From positions 253,138-317,137 of the forward strand of contig NZ_JAUFPL010000017.1 in the NCBI RefSeq assembly GCF_030409215.1: DNA of 64,000 bases. Reading direction: 5' to 3'. Position numbers and translations under genes: made by a program. The notes under the pieces are model-generated. The model was not told the DNA's origin. It ran no database searches and was given only the letters and a program-made list of their open reading frames with translations. The stretch is from Halomonas ramblicola. Its GTDB lineage: Bacteria > Pseudomonadota > Gammaproteobacteria > Pseudomonadales > Halomonadaceae. Shown here in pieces: positions 48,386 to 57,874 of this stretch (position 1 is its first letter; each line of letters begins with the position of its first letter).

Positions 48386-49387
48386 CTAGTGGTATCCCTC
48401 GCCGACCTTGACCTTGCCGCGGAACACCCAGTAGGTCCAGGCGGTATAGGCCAGCACGATGGGGATCACGAAGAGCACCCCGAGCAGCAGGAAGAGCTGC
48501 GACTCGGGCGCCGAGGCGGCGTCCCAGATGGTGTAGTCCGGCGGCACGATCACCGGCCACTTGCTGGCCACCAGCCCCAGGTAGGTGAAGACGAACAGGC
48601 CCAGGGTGGCGACGAAGGGCTGGCCCTCCTGGCGGCGGCGCAGCGCGCTCCACAGCCAAGCCGCGCAGGCCAGCGCCAGGGCCGGCAGGATCCAGATCAG
48701 CTGCAGGTGGTCGAACCAGCGGCTGCGCACCGCCTCGTTGACGAAGGGGGTCCAGACACTGATCACGGCGAACACCGCGAGTACCGCCGCGAGCAGGCCC
48801 GGGGCGATGCGATAGGCCCAGGCCTGGACGTGGCCCTCGCTCTTGAGGATCAGCCAGGTGGCGCCGAGCAGCGCATAGCCCACCATCAGCCCCAGGCCGG
48901 TCAACACCGTGAAGGGGGTCAGCCAGTCCAGGGCACCGCCCACGTAGACGAAGTCCTCCACGGCGAAGCCCTGGATGTAGGCGCCCACCACGGCCCCCTG
49001 GGCGAAGGCGGCGACCGCCGAGCCCCAGCAGAAGGCGCGGTTCCACCAGCGCCGGCTACGTCGCGCCTTGAAGCGGAACTCGAAGGCGATGCCGCGGAAG
49101 ATCAGCCCGGCCAGCATCAGGAAGACGCCGATATAGAGTGCCGGCAGGAACACCGAGTAGACCAGCGGGAAGGCGCCGAGCAGCCCGGCACCGCCCAACA
49201 CCAGCCAGGTCTCGTTGCCGTCCCACACCGGGGCTACGGAGTTCATCATCACGTCCCGGGCCGCCTCGTCCGGGGCGAAGGGATAGAGGATCCCCAGCCC
49301 CAGGTCGAAACCGTCCATCAGCACGTACATGATCACCCCGAAGCCGATGATCAGCGCCCAGATCAGGGACAGGTCGAAGAGTTCCAT
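48386..49387 (-). CDS. cioB: Cytochrome bd-type quinol oxidase subunit II (CioB/CydB)
   Basis: A 333-residue, eight-helix-type subunit II. LIIGFGVIMYVLMDGFDLGLGIL and NSVAPVWDGNETWLVLGGAGL are hallmarks, as is the C-terminal AYTAWTYWVFRGKV. Forms the oxidase with CioA, 3 nt upstream. Confidence 0.95.
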   Translation of the reverse strand: MELFDLSLIWALIIGFGVIMYVLMDGFDLGLGILYPFAPDEAARDVMMNSVAPVWDGNETWLVLGGAGLLGAFPLVYSVFLPALYIGVFLMLAGLIFRGIAFEFRFKARRSRRWWNRAFCWGSAVAAFAQGAVVGAYIQGFAVEDFVYVGGALDWLTPFTVLTGLGLMVGYALLGATWLILKSEGHVQAWAYRIAPGLLAAVLAVFAVISVWTPFVNEAVRSRWFDHLQLIWILPALALACAAWLWSALRRRQEGQPFVATLGLFVFTYLGLVASKWPVIVPPDYTIWDAASAPESQLFLLLGVLFVIPIVLAYTAWTYWVFRGKVKVGEGYH

Positions 49388-49390
49388 GGC

Positions 49391-50803
49391 TCACTTCCTC
49401 CAGGTCGGGGCCGCATCGTGTTCGAAGCTGGCGTGCGCGGCGGAGAGCGGTCGCATGGGCCGGTGCACCTCGCCGTGGTCCTCCTCGTCCTCGGGCAGCA
49501 TGCCCTGGCGTACCACCCGGGTCAGGTAGTAGACCCCGGAGGCGAATACCACCGCATAGACCGCCACGTAGCCGATCAGGGTGAACAGCGCCATGCCCCC
49601 GGTCAGCGAGGGCGTCACCCCTTCGGCATGGCTCATCATGCCGTAGACCAGCCAGGGCGCACGCCCGGTCTCGGTGACGATCCAGCCGGCCAGCACGGCG
49701 ACGAAGGGGGTCACGCTCATCCCCCTCAGCACCTGCAGGTACCCGCGGTGCCGGTAGAGGCGCCCGCCGCGACGCAGCCAGAGCCCGGCCAGGACCACGG
49801 CGATCATCGCCACGCCCAGGCCCACCATGACGCGGAAGGCCCAGAACACCAGCCACACCTCGGGCTGTTCGTCCCGGGGGGTGTCGGCGAGCCCGGGCAC
49901 CTCGCCGTCGGCACGGTGGGTCAGGATCAGGCTGGCCAGGTTGGGGATGCCGATCTCGAAGCGGTTGCCCTGCGTCTCCTGGTCGGGCCAGGCGGCGATC
50001 AGCATCGGCACGTTGCCCCGGGTCTCCCAGTTGCCCTCCATGGCCGCCACCTTGGCGGGCTGGTGCTCCAGGGTATTGAGGCCATGGAAATCACCGATCA
50101 CCGCCTGGGCCGGCGCCAGCACCAGCAGCAGCCACAGGCACATGGAGAGCGCCCGGCGATTGGCGTCGGGGTCGCGGCCGATCAGCAGGTACCAGGCGCT
50201 GACGCCGGCCACCACGAAGCCCCCGGTGAGGAAGGAGGCCATGACCATGTGCGCGAAGCGCCACGGGAAGGAGGGGTTGAAGATCGCCGCCCCCCAGTCG
50301 GTGACCCGGAAGCTGCCGTCGACGAGCTCCACCCCGGCCGGGGTCTGCATCCAGCTGTTGGCGGAGAGGATCCAGAAGGAGGAGATGAAGGTCCCCACGG
50401 CCACCATGATGGCGGCCAGCAGGTGCACCCCCTGGGGCACCTTGCCGCGGCCGAACAACAGCACGCCGAGGAAGGCCGCCTCGAGAAAGAAGGCAGTGAC
50501 CACCTCGTAGCTCAGCATCGGCCCCAGGAAGTTGGCCGCCGCCTGGGAGAAGTTGCTCCAGTTGGTACCGAACTGGAAGGACATGACGATGCCCGAAACC
50601 ACGCCCATGCCGAACACCACGGCGAAGACCTTGGTCCAGAACAGGGCCAGGCGATCCCAGGCCGGGTTCTCGGTCTTGTAGAAGAGGCCGTTGAGCACGG
50701 CGATATAGGACGCCAGCCCGATGGTGAACACCGGGAAGATGGCGTGGAAGGAAACCACGAAAGCGAACTGCAATCGTGACAGCAGCAAGGGATCCAGTTC
50801 CAT
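49391..50803 (-). CDS. cioA: Cytochrome bd-type quinol oxidase subunit I, CioA (short Q-loop) type
   Basis: A 470-residue subunit I carrying haems b558, b595 and d, reducing O2 to water with quinol. His20 in FVVSFHAIFP is the b595/d ligand equivalent of E. coli His19; MSFQFGTNWSNFS and VTETGRAPWLVYG are also conserved. The length (E. coli CydA is 522) and the sequence around the quinol loop indicate the short Q-loop, cyanide-insensitive CIO subgroup. ATG at 50803 heads cioAB-cydDC-DUF4139. Confidence 0.93.
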   Translation of the reverse strand: MELDPLLLSRLQFAFVVSFHAIFPVFTIGLASYIAVLNGLFYKTENPAWDRLALFWTKVFAVVFGMGVVSGIVMSFQFGTNWSNFSQAAANFLGPMLSYEVVTAFFLEAAFLGVLLFGRGKVPQGVHLLAAIMVAVGTFISSFWILSANSWMQTPAGVELVDGSFRVTDWGAAIFNPSFPWRFAHMVMASFLTGGFVVAGVSAWYLLIGRDPDANRRALSMCLWLLLVLAPAQAVIGDFHGLNTLEHQPAKVAAMEGNWETRGNVPMLIAAWPDQETQGNRFEIGIPNLASLILTHRADGEVPGLADTPRDEQPEVWLVFWAFRVMVGLGVAMIAVVLAGLWLRRGGRLYRHRGYLQVLRGMSVTPFVAVLAGWIVTETGRAPWLVYGMMSHAEGVTPSLTGGMALFTLIGYVAVYAVVFASGVYYLTRVVRQGMLPEDEEDHGEVHRPMRPLSAAHASFEHDAAPTWRK

Positions 50804-51001
50804 GACGCCTACGCCTCGTGACTGCGGTGGGTTCGGGGAGAGCCGCGACGGACGCGGTCGACAGCCACAGCCTAGCACCGGATCGCCGGGCGATCTTGTC
50901 CAGACGAGAGTCGCTGTATCGGGCTTGTATCAGCCACGCCCATCAGCATGCCCGAATTCGCCGCAGGGAACCTGTGTCGCAGTGTCGCAGCCAGCGGCGC
51001 T

Positions 51002-51985
51002 TCAGGCCCCGCCGCCGGTCACCACCAGGTTCACCATCCAGCTCGTGTAGGCCAGGAACATCGCCAGCAGGGCGGCGCCCTCGAGGCGGTTGATGCGCCC
51101 CGCCCGCCCGCGCCAGCCCAGGGCGAAGACGGCCATCAGGGCGGTCATGGCGGTCATCAGGCTCCAGTCGCGCAGCAGCACCTCGGTCCCCACCTGGATC
51201 GGCGCGATCACCGCCGCCAGGCCCACCACGCCCAGGGTGTTGAAGAGGTTGGAGCCCACCACATTGCCCAGCACCAGGTCGTGCTCGTTGCGGCGCAGGG
51301 CGCTGACGGAGGAGGCCAGTTCCGGCAGCGAGGTGCCCACCGCCACCACCGTCAGGCCGATGATCAGGTCGCTGACGCCGAAGCCCTGGGCGATGGCCAC
51401 GGCGCCCCACACCAGGATCCGCGAGCTGATCACCAGCAGCACCAGGCCGACGCCGGTCCAGACCAGGCCGGCCCTGAGGCTCAGCGGATGGACGGCGAGG
51501 CTCTCCTCGGTATCGGCGGCCAAGGGGTCCTCGCCCTCGCGCCGGGCGCGGAGGATGCTGAACACCATGAAGGCGGCCAGCAGCAGCAACAGCAAGATGC
51601 CCTCGAGCCGGCCGATCAGCCCACCCCACATCAGCAGCGCCGAGAGCAGGGTCGCCCCGCCCAGCAGCGGCAGCTCGCGACGCACCACCGACGAGTGCAC
51701 CGCCAGCGGCGAGATCAGCGCCACCAGGCCGAGGATCAACCCGATGTTGGCGATGTTGGAGCCATAGGCATTGCCCAGGGCCAGGCCCGGATTGCCCTGC
51801 CCCGCCGCCAGCGCCGACACCACCAGCTCGGGCGCCGAGGTACCGAAGCCGATCACCAGCATGCCGATCAGCAGCGGCGAGAGCCCGAGGCGGGCCGAGG
51901 TGGCCGCCGCCCCGTCGACGAAGCGCTCGGCGCTCCACACCAGCAGGATCAGGCCCGCCACCACCGCTACCGCAGGAAGGATCAT
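51002..51985 (-). CDS. Calcium/sodium antiporter (CaCA, YrbG-like)
   Basis: A 327-residue exchanger with two inverted repeats: GFGTSAPELVVSALAAG (from about residue 46) and AVGTSLPELASSVSALR in the second half, each bearing the ion-binding GTSxPE motif, followed by GNAYGSNIANIG and GNVVGSNLFNTLG. Ten helices expected. The ATG at 51985 has GGGGCGAG upstream. Ion preference cannot be read exactly. Divergent from pqiA. Confidence 0.92.
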   Translation of the reverse strand: MILPAVAVVAGLILLVWSAERFVDGAAATSARLGLSPLLIGMLVIGFGTSAPELVVSALAAGQGNPGLALGNAYGSNIANIGLILGLVALISPLAVHSSVVRRELPLLGGATLLSALLMWGGLIGRLEGILLLLLLAAFMVFSILRARREGEDPLAADTEESLAVHPLSLRAGLVWTGVGLVLLVISSRILVWGAVAIAQGFGVSDLIIGLTVVAVGTSLPELASSVSALRRNEHDLVLGNVVGSNLFNTLGVVGLAAVIAPIQVGTEVLLRDWSLMTAMTALMAVFALGWRGRAGRINRLEGAALLAMFLAYTSWMVNLVVTGGGA

Positions 51986-52143
51986 CGTCTCGCCCCGATT
52001 ACATTCAAGTTTGCATGTTTGTATATGGTGCCCGCCGCGACGACGTGTCACACTTTGCATGATCGACCGCGACGCGGGCAGTGGCGCAGTGTACGCCGAG
52101 CCCACGCCCCGGTGAAGTCGTTGCCCCAGGGAGTGATTCGACC

Positions 52144-53517
52144 TTGGCCAAGCCGCCCTCGCGCCTTCTCGACCGCCTGCCGACGCTGCCCCACGGGGCG
52201 CCGCGGGTGGATCGCACCCCGCCCGAGGCCCGGGCGCGGCGGCGCCTGCGCGCCTGTGCGGAGTGCGACTGGGTGGTCCTGCTGCCCCCCTTGCGCCCCG
52301 GGGAGAAGGCCGACTGCCCACGCTGCGGCCATACCCTGGTCAAGCGCCACTTCCGTCCCGCCCAGCGCAGCATGGCCCTGGCGCTCGCCGCCCTGCTGGC
52401 GCTGGGCCTGGCAATGGCCTTTCCCTTCGTCAGCTTCTCGGTGGGCGGCATCGGCAATCGCATCGAGCTGCCGCAGACGGCCACCACCCTGATCGGCTTC
52501 CATCAGCCGGTGGTGGCCGGCGCGGTGATCCTCACCATCATGGTGTTGCCGGCGGTCTACCTGCTGGGGGTGATCTGGCTGCAACTGGGGCTGCTGCGCG
52601 AGGCGCCGTTGCCGGCCAGCCGCACCATCGCGCGTTCCCTGGCCCAGCTGACGCCCTGGATGATGGCCGACGTCTTCATCATTGGCGCCCTGGTCAGCCT
52701 GATCAAGATCGCCGGCATGGCCAGCGTCGAGCTGGGGATCTCGTTCTGGGCCTTCTGCGCCTTTGCCATCCTGCTGCTGATGACCAGCCAGTCGCTGGAC
52801 GCCGACTGGATGTGGTTCTCGCTGGCCGGCGAGCCCAGGGCGCCGGAGGGGACCCGCACCGGCGAAGCGGCGGCGCCCCAGGGGCTGGCCGGCTGTCATA
52901 CCTGCGGGTTGGTGAATCGCCTCGACACCGGCGGTCGCGGCCGCTGCCGGCGCTGCGGCGATCGCCTGCGCAGCCGGCTGCCGCACAGCCTGCAGCGCAC
53001 CTGGGCGCTGCTCGTCGCCGCGGCAGTGATGTACGTGCCGGCCAACGTCTATCCGATCATGACCACCACCAGCCTCGGCCACCGCTCGCCCTCCACCATC
53101 GTCGGGGGCGTGGTGGAACTGGTCCAGATGGGCTCCTGGCCGGTGGCGGCAGTGATCTTCGTGGCCAGCGTGATGGTGCCGGTCGGCAAGCTGGTGGCCC
53201 TCGCCTGGCTGTGCCTGGTCGTGCACCGCAGCAGCGAGCTCAACGCCGTCACCCGCACCCGCCTCTACCGCCTCACCGAATTCATCGGCCGCTGGTCGAT
53301 GATCGACGTCTTCGTGGTGGCCATCCTGGTGGCACTGATCCGCGCCGGCTCGCTGATGTCCATCGAGCCCGGTCCCGCCGCCCTGGCCTTCGGCGCCGTG
53401 GTGGTGATCACCATGCTGTCGGCCATGACCTTCGATCCGCGGCTGATCTGGGACGGCTCCCCGCCGCGACACTCCCCGACCACTCCTGACCGACATCCAC
53501 AAGGAAACTCCGGATGA
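52144..53517 (+). CDS. pqiA: PqiA family membrane protein
   Basis: A 457-residue inner-membrane protein with two PqiA domains, each opened by a zinc-ribbon Cys pair: CAECD...CPRCG near residue 40 and CHTCG...CRRCG near residue 255. Part of the PqiABC system that moves lipid between membranes. Start chosen at TTG 52144 with GGGAG 10 nt upstream; a GTG at 52081 lacks a ribosome site but would add 21 residues. Overlaps pqiB by 4 nt. Confidence 0.9.
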   Translation: MAKPPSRLLDRLPTLPHGAPRVDRTPPEARARRRLRACAECDWVVLLPPLRPGEKADCPRCGHTLVKRHFRPAQRSMALALAALLALGLAMAFPFVSFSVGGIGNRIELPQTATTLIGFHQPVVAGAVILTIMVLPAVYLLGVIWLQLGLLREAPLPASRTIARSLAQLTPWMMADVFIIGALVSLIKIAGMASVELGISFWAFCAFAILLLMTSQSLDADWMWFSLAGEPRAPEGTRTGEAAAPQGLAGCHTCGLVNRLDTGGRGRCRRCGDRLRSRLPHSLQRTWALLVAAAVMYVPANVYPIMTTTSLGHRSPSTIVGGVVELVQMGSWPVAAVIFVASVMVPVGKLVALAWLCLVVHRSSELNAVTRTRLYRLTEFIGRWSMIDVFVVAILVALIRAGSLMSIEPGPAALAFGAVVVITMLSAMTFDPRLIWDGSPPRHSPTTPDRHPQGNSG

Positions 53518-55193
53518 GCGATACCCCACCCCCCGACGCCAAGCCGGACGAGGAGCTGCATCGCGCCAAGGCCTCGCCCCAGGCACGCTTCTCGCCGATC
53601 TGGATCGTGCCCATCGTGGCGATCCTGATCGGCGCCTGGCTGGTCTACGACAACTACCGTAGCCGTGGCCCCCAGATCACCCTGCTGATGGGCAACGCCG
53701 AAGGCATCGAGGCCGGCAGCACCCTGATCAAGACCCGCAACGTGGAGGTGGGCCGGGTCGAGAGCGTGCAGCTGTCCGAGGATCTCTCCACGGCGGTGAT
53801 CACCGCCCGCATGAGTCCCGACACCGACGCGATGCTGGTCGAGGACAGTCGCTTCTGGGTGGTCAAGCCGCGCGTCGGCCGCGAAGGCATCAGCGGGCTG
53901 GGCACCGTGCTCTCCGGTGCCTACATCCAGCTCGAGCCGGGCACCAGCGCGGAACCCGCGCGACGGTTCGAGGTCAGCGACCAGCCGCCGGTGGCGCCGG
54001 CCGGGGCGGCGGGGCTGCGCATCAACCTGATCAGCCAGCTCGGCAATTCGCTGGGGGCCGGCGACCCCGTGACCTATCAGGGCTATACCGTGGGCCGGGT
54101 CGAGGAGGCCACCTTCGACGCCGAGTCGCGTCGCATGCGGCATCGCGTCTTCATCGAGTCGCCCTACGACAGCCTGGTCACCGGCAGCACCCGCTTCTGG
54201 TCGGCCAGCGGCATCGACCTGCGCCTCGACTCCGAGGGCTTCCGGGTCAACGTGGAATCCCTCGAGACGCTGCTGGGCGGCGGGGTCACCTTCGGGGTAC
54301 CCGACGACCTGCCGCTGGGTCGGCCGGTGGAGGCGGACGCCACCTTCAACCTCTATCCCGACGAGGACAGCGCCCGCCAGGGCACCTTCAACCGCTACCT
54401 GGAGTACGTGCTGCTGGTGGAAGATTCGGTGCGCGGCCTGTCGCGTGGTGCCCCGGTGGAGTTCCGCGGCGTGCGCGTCGGCACCGTGGCCGCGGTACCC
54501 TGGAACTTCACCGCCACCCAGCCGCAGGGACGCGACGGCTTCTCGATCCCGGTGCTGATCCGCATCGAGCCCCAGCGGCTGGGCATCGAGAACCAGGAGA
54601 TCGACCTCGACGAGTGGCGCCAGCGCTACCGGCGCTTCTTCGACCTGGGGCTGCGGGCCACCCTCAAGAGCGGCAACCTGCTCACCGGGTCGCTCTACGT
54701 GGACCTCAACTTCGACCGGGACCTGCGCGGCGACTACGAGCCGCAGACCTTCGCCGAGCGGCGCGTCTTCCCCACCACCGCCAGCGGCTTCGCGCTCATC
54801 GAGTCCCAGGTCACCGAGCTGCTGACCAAGCTCAACGACCTGGAGCTCGAGCCGCTGCTGGCCGGCCTGGACCGCAACCTGGCCGCCTCCGAGGCGATGC
54901 TGGGCGAGGTCCGCGAGCTGTCCGACTCGCTGCAGGGGCTGCTCGACTCGCCGGAGACCCGCGAGATGCCGGCCAACCTCAACGCTACCCTGGAGGAGCT
55001 GCGCACCACCCTGGAGGGCCTGTCGCCGGAGTCCGCCGCCTACCAGGACCTGCTCGGTGCGGTGCGGCGCCTGGAACGGCTGATGCGCGACGTCCAGCCG
55101 GTGGCCAGGACGCTCTCCGACAACCCGCGCGCCCTGTTGTTCGACAGCCTGGACAGCGAGGATCCGACGCCGCGGGCGCCGCGGCGCGAGTGA
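53514..55193 (+). CDS. pqiB: PqiB, MCE-domain lipid transport protein
   Basis: A 559-residue MCE protein anchored by one helix (WIVPIVAILIGAWLVY, about residues 28-44). Three MCE repeats follow (GNAEGIEAGSTLIKTRNVEVG; LGAGDPVTYQGYTVG; LSRGAPVEFRGVRVG), then an alpha-helical C-terminal rod with coiled-coil heptads (about 425-530). PqiB rings stack into a tunnel across the periplasm in E. coli. Between pqiA and pqiC. Confidence 0.95.
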   Translation: MSDTPPPDAKPDEELHRAKASPQARFSPIWIVPIVAILIGAWLVYDNYRSRGPQITLLMGNAEGIEAGSTLIKTRNVEVGRVESVQLSEDLSTAVITARMSPDTDAMLVEDSRFWVVKPRVGREGISGLGTVLSGAYIQLEPGTSAEPARRFEVSDQPPVAPAGAAGLRINLISQLGNSLGAGDPVTYQGYTVGRVEEATFDAESRRMRHRVFIESPYDSLVTGSTRFWSASGIDLRLDSEGFRVNVESLETLLGGGVTFGVPDDLPLGRPVEADATFNLYPDEDSARQGTFNRYLEYVLLVEDSVRGLSRGAPVEFRGVRVGTVAAVPWNFTATQPQGRDGFSIPVLIRIEPQRLGIENQEIDLDEWRQRYRRFFDLGLRATLKSGNLLTGSLYVDLNFDRDLRGDYEPQTFAERRVFPTTASGFALIESQVTELLTKLNDLELEPLLAGLDRNLAASEAMLGEVRELSDSLQGLLDSPETREMPANLNATLEELRTTLEGLSPESAAYQDLLGAVRRLERLMRDVQPVARTLSDNPRALLFDSLDSEDPTPRAPRRE

Positions 55194-55218
55194 CGCGAAT
55201 CACGATGGAGGGAACCCC

Positions 55219-55812
55219 ATGAAGGCAAGCGGATGGATGAGTGCCGCCCTGATGGCCCTGCTGCTGGCGGCTTGCGCCGGCACCACCCCGGCGCCGCAGC
55301 GCTACACCCTGCCGGACGCCCCCGCCGGGGAGACGGCGGGCGCCGAGGCGCCCCACCGGTTGCTGCTGCGCCCCCCGCGGCTGGCCGACTACCTGGACGT
55401 CGACGGCCTGATCATGCAGATGGACGACATCACCCTGGTCGAGGCCCGCGGCCACCAGTGGGCCGAGGCCCTGGGTCGCCAGCTGCAGCGTGGCCTGCGT
55501 GACCGCCTGGCCACCGCCCTGCCCGAGACCCGGGTGCAGCTCGACGAGCCCGGGGGACGCGAGGCGCAGGCGCTGACCCTGGGGCTCGAGATCAACCGCT
55601 TCCAGGGACGCCATGACGGCCTGGCAGTGATCGGCGGTCGCTGGCGGCTGCACGCCCCCGACGGCCGGCTGCTGGCCGAGGATGCCCTGCGGGTGGAGAC
55701 CGAACTGGCGGCCGACGGCTACCCGGCCCTGGTGCGCGCCCTGGGACGCGGCCTGGACAGCGCCGCCGAGCGGCTCGCCGCAGCGATCCGCGCGGCGCGG
55801 CAGGAAGAATAG
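55219..55812 (+). CDS. pqiC: PqiC outer-membrane lipoprotein
   Basis: A 197-residue lipoprotein, lipobox LLAAC with Cys19, then a PqiC (DUF330/ABC-type transport auxiliary) domain with RYTLPDA and LLLRPPRLADYLDVDGLIMQ. Docks the PqiB tunnel at the outer membrane. GGAGGG upstream of ATG 55219. Confidence 0.92.
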   Translation: MKASGWMSAALMALLLAACAGTTPAPQRYTLPDAPAGETAGAEAPHRLLLRPPRLADYLDVDGLIMQMDDITLVEARGHQWAEALGRQLQRGLRDRLATALPETRVQLDEPGGREAQALTLGLEINRFQGRHDGLAVIGGRWRLHAPDGRLLAEDALRVETELAADGYPALVRALGRGLDSAAERLAAAIRAARQEE

Positions 55813-55832
55813 CTGCGACTTTGCCCAGGATC

Positions 55833-55841
55833 TGGCATAAT
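55833..55841 (+). promoter_or_regulatory. Extended -10 promoter of rhlE
   Basis: TG-G-CATAAT, an extended -10 with 5 of 6 in the hexamer. It would give a leader of about 115 nt before the helicase start, long enough to be regulated. Confidence 0.45.
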
Positions 55842-55963
55842 CCTCCGCGCGGCATTGACACTGCGTCCCTTCTGCCGCCCTTGACCCGATTATTCCACGC
55901 CCCGGCCGGGACCGGTCACGCCTAGAGCGCGTGACGCAGCCGTGGCGTTCCTGCGGAGAGCGC

Positions 55964-57256
55964 ATGACCTTTTCCGACCTCGGCCTGCGGGCCGAACTGC
56001 TGCGTGCCGTCGAGGCACAGGGCTACACCACCCCGACCCCCATCCAGCGCCAGGCCATTCCCGCCGTCCTCAAGGGCGGTGACCTGCTGGCCAGCGCCCA
56101 GACCGGCACCGGCAAGACCGCCGGCTTCACCCTGCCGATGCTGCAGCGCCTGGCCGACGGCCCGCGCCCCGGCAAGCGCCGGGTACGCGCCCTGGTGCTG
56201 GCGCCGACCCGCGAGCTGGCCGCCCAGGTGGGCGAGAGCGTGGCCGACTACGGCCGCCATCTCACCCTGAAGAGCCACGTCATCTTCGGCGGCGTGGGCC
56301 AGCAGCCCCAGGTGGACGCCATCCGCCCCGGCCTCGACGTCCTGGTGGCCACCCCGGGTCGCCTCCTCGACCTGCAGCAGCAGGGCCATGTGGACCTGTC
56401 GAAGGTCGAGATCCTGGTGCTGGACGAGGCCGATCGCATGCTCGACATGGGCTTCATCCACGACATCAAGAAAGTCCTCCGACTGCTGCCCGAGCAGCGC
56501 CAGAACCTGCTGTTCTCCGCCACCTTCTCCAACGAGATCCAGGCCCTGGCCGGCAAGCTGCTCGACGCGCCCGAGACGATCGAGGTGGCACGTCGCAACA
56601 CCACCGCCGAGACCGTCGATCAGGCGATCTACCGCGTGGACCGTGAGAAGAAGCGCGAGCTGCTGGCCCACCTGATCGGCCGGCATGGCTGGCACCAGGT
56701 GCTGGTCTTCACCCGCACCAAGCACGGCGCCAACCGCCTGGCCGAGCAGCTCAGCAAGCAGGACATCCCGGCCATGGCGATCCACGGCAACAAGAGCCAG
56801 TCGGCGCGCACCCGGGCGCTGTCCGCCTTCAAGGGCGGGGATCTGCAGGTGCTGGTGGCGACCGATATCGCCGCCCGCGGCCTGGACATCAACGAACTGC
56901 CCCACGTGGTCAACTTCGAGCTGCCCAACGTCGCCGAGGACTATGTCCACCGCATCGGCCGCACCGGCCGGGCCGGCAGCGAGGGCCAGGCGGTCTCGCT
57001 GGTCTGCGTCGACGAACACGGCCTGCTCAAGGGCATCGAGCGACTGATCAAGCGCGACCTGGAGAAGCGCATCGAGCCGGGCTTCGAGCCCGACCCCGAC
57101 GCCCGGCCCGAGCCCATCGAGAACGGCCGGCGCAGCGGGCATGGTGGTCGCGGCGGCCAGCGCAACGACGCCGGCGCTCAGCGCCGTCAGGAGGGTCGCC
57201 GGGACGACGCCGCTCCACGGCGCCGCCGCCGTGGCCCGCGCCGGCACCAGGCGTGA
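55964..57256 (+). CDS. rhlE: DEAD-box RNA helicase RhlE
   Basis: A 430-residue DEAD-box helicase of the RhlE group. All motifs: Q motif [18 protein letters not shown] (residues about 46-53), [35 protein letters not shown]. The C-terminal 60 residues are basic and Gly/Arg-rich (RNA binding, disordered). RhlE acts in ribosome maturation and RNA decay. ATG 55964 follows GGAGAG. Confidence 0.95.
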   Translation: MTFSDLGLRAELLRAVEAQGYTTPTPIQRQAIPAVLKGGDLLASAQTGTGKTAGFTLPMLQRLADGPRPGKRRVRALVLAPTRELAAQVGESVADYGRHLTLKSHVIFGGVGQQPQVDAIRPGLDVLVATPGRLLDLQQQGHVDLSKVEILVLDEADRMLDMGFIHDIKKVLRLLPEQRQNLLFSATFSNEIQALAGKLLDAPETIEVARRNTTAETVDQAIYRVDREKKRELLAHLIGRHGWHQVLVFTRTKHGANRLAEQLSKQDIPAMAIHGNKSQSARTRALSAFKGGDLQVLVATDIAARGLDINELPHVVNFELPNVAEDYVHRIGRTGRAGSEGQAVSLVCVDEHGLLKGIERLIKRDLEKRIEPGFEPDPDARPEPIENGRRSGHGGRGGQRNDAGAQRRQEGRRDDAAPRRRRRGPRRHQA

Positions 57257-57325
57257 CGCCGCGCTGGCAGGCTGAATCGTAATATGCGAATGTAGTCCGC
57301 TACTAGCGATGGATAAGCCCTCACC

Positions 57326-57874
57326 ATGCTGAAGCGACTGCTGGGCAAACAGCCCCTCGAGGTCTGGGTCATCAAGCAGGTCGATGCCGACCTGCTGCAC
57401 CTCTGTGGCCGGGCGACGCTGCCGGCCAAGCCCAACCGCAGGGCGGTGCAGACCGACCTCGAGCAGGACCGCTACCGGGGACCGGTGCGCATGGCCACAG
57501 GCGTGGTGCTCAACGCCCGGCTGTTCCAGGCGCTGGTGCCTGTCGAGGCCCTGCAACTGCTGCCCGACGACCGGGCACGCTGGCACGGCCGCGACTGGCC
57601 GCTGTCCCAGGTTCCCCAACGCTGCTGGACCTTCCCGGGGCGCCTGGTGGCCCAGGCCGATCCCCTGGGGGGCCCCGGCGCCCTGGTCAGCGCCGAGGAC
57701 GTCTCGGCGATCCGCCGCCAGGCGGAGCGGCAACCGCCCCGCACGCCTGACCGGGTCGAGTTCCGGCCGGAGAATGAGCTCGAGGATCACACCCTGGTGG
57801 TACCCATCGAGGACGACACCCCACGGACACGCCGGGTGAGAACCGGCCGGGAGTGGCGGCGTGACGGTGAGTGA
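57326..57874 (+). CDS. Orphan cytoplasmic protein
   Basis: A 182-residue soluble protein without signal peptide or helices. It opens MLKRLLGKQPLEVWVIKQVD, has a central WHGRDWPLSQVPQRCWTFPG and a polar, Arg/Asp-rich C-terminus. I do not recognise the family. Codon usage matches neighbours. It overlaps the following MFS gene by 14 nt, so the two are probably co-transcribed. Confidence 0.65.
   Translation: MLKRLLGKQPLEVWVIKQVDADLLHLCGRATLPAKPNRRAVQTDLEQDRYRGPVRMATGVVLNARLFQALVPVEALQLLPDDRARWHGRDWPLSQVPQRCWTFPGRLVAQADPLGGPGALVSAEDVSAIRRQAERQPPRTPDRVEFRPENELEDHTLVVPIEDDTPRTRRVRTGREWRRDGE

Noticed and set aside
48089..50779. 896-codon plus-strand open frame
   Set aside because: Antisense to cydD, cioB and cioA, which are certain; composition is His/Gln/Asp/Gly-rich and non-protein-like.
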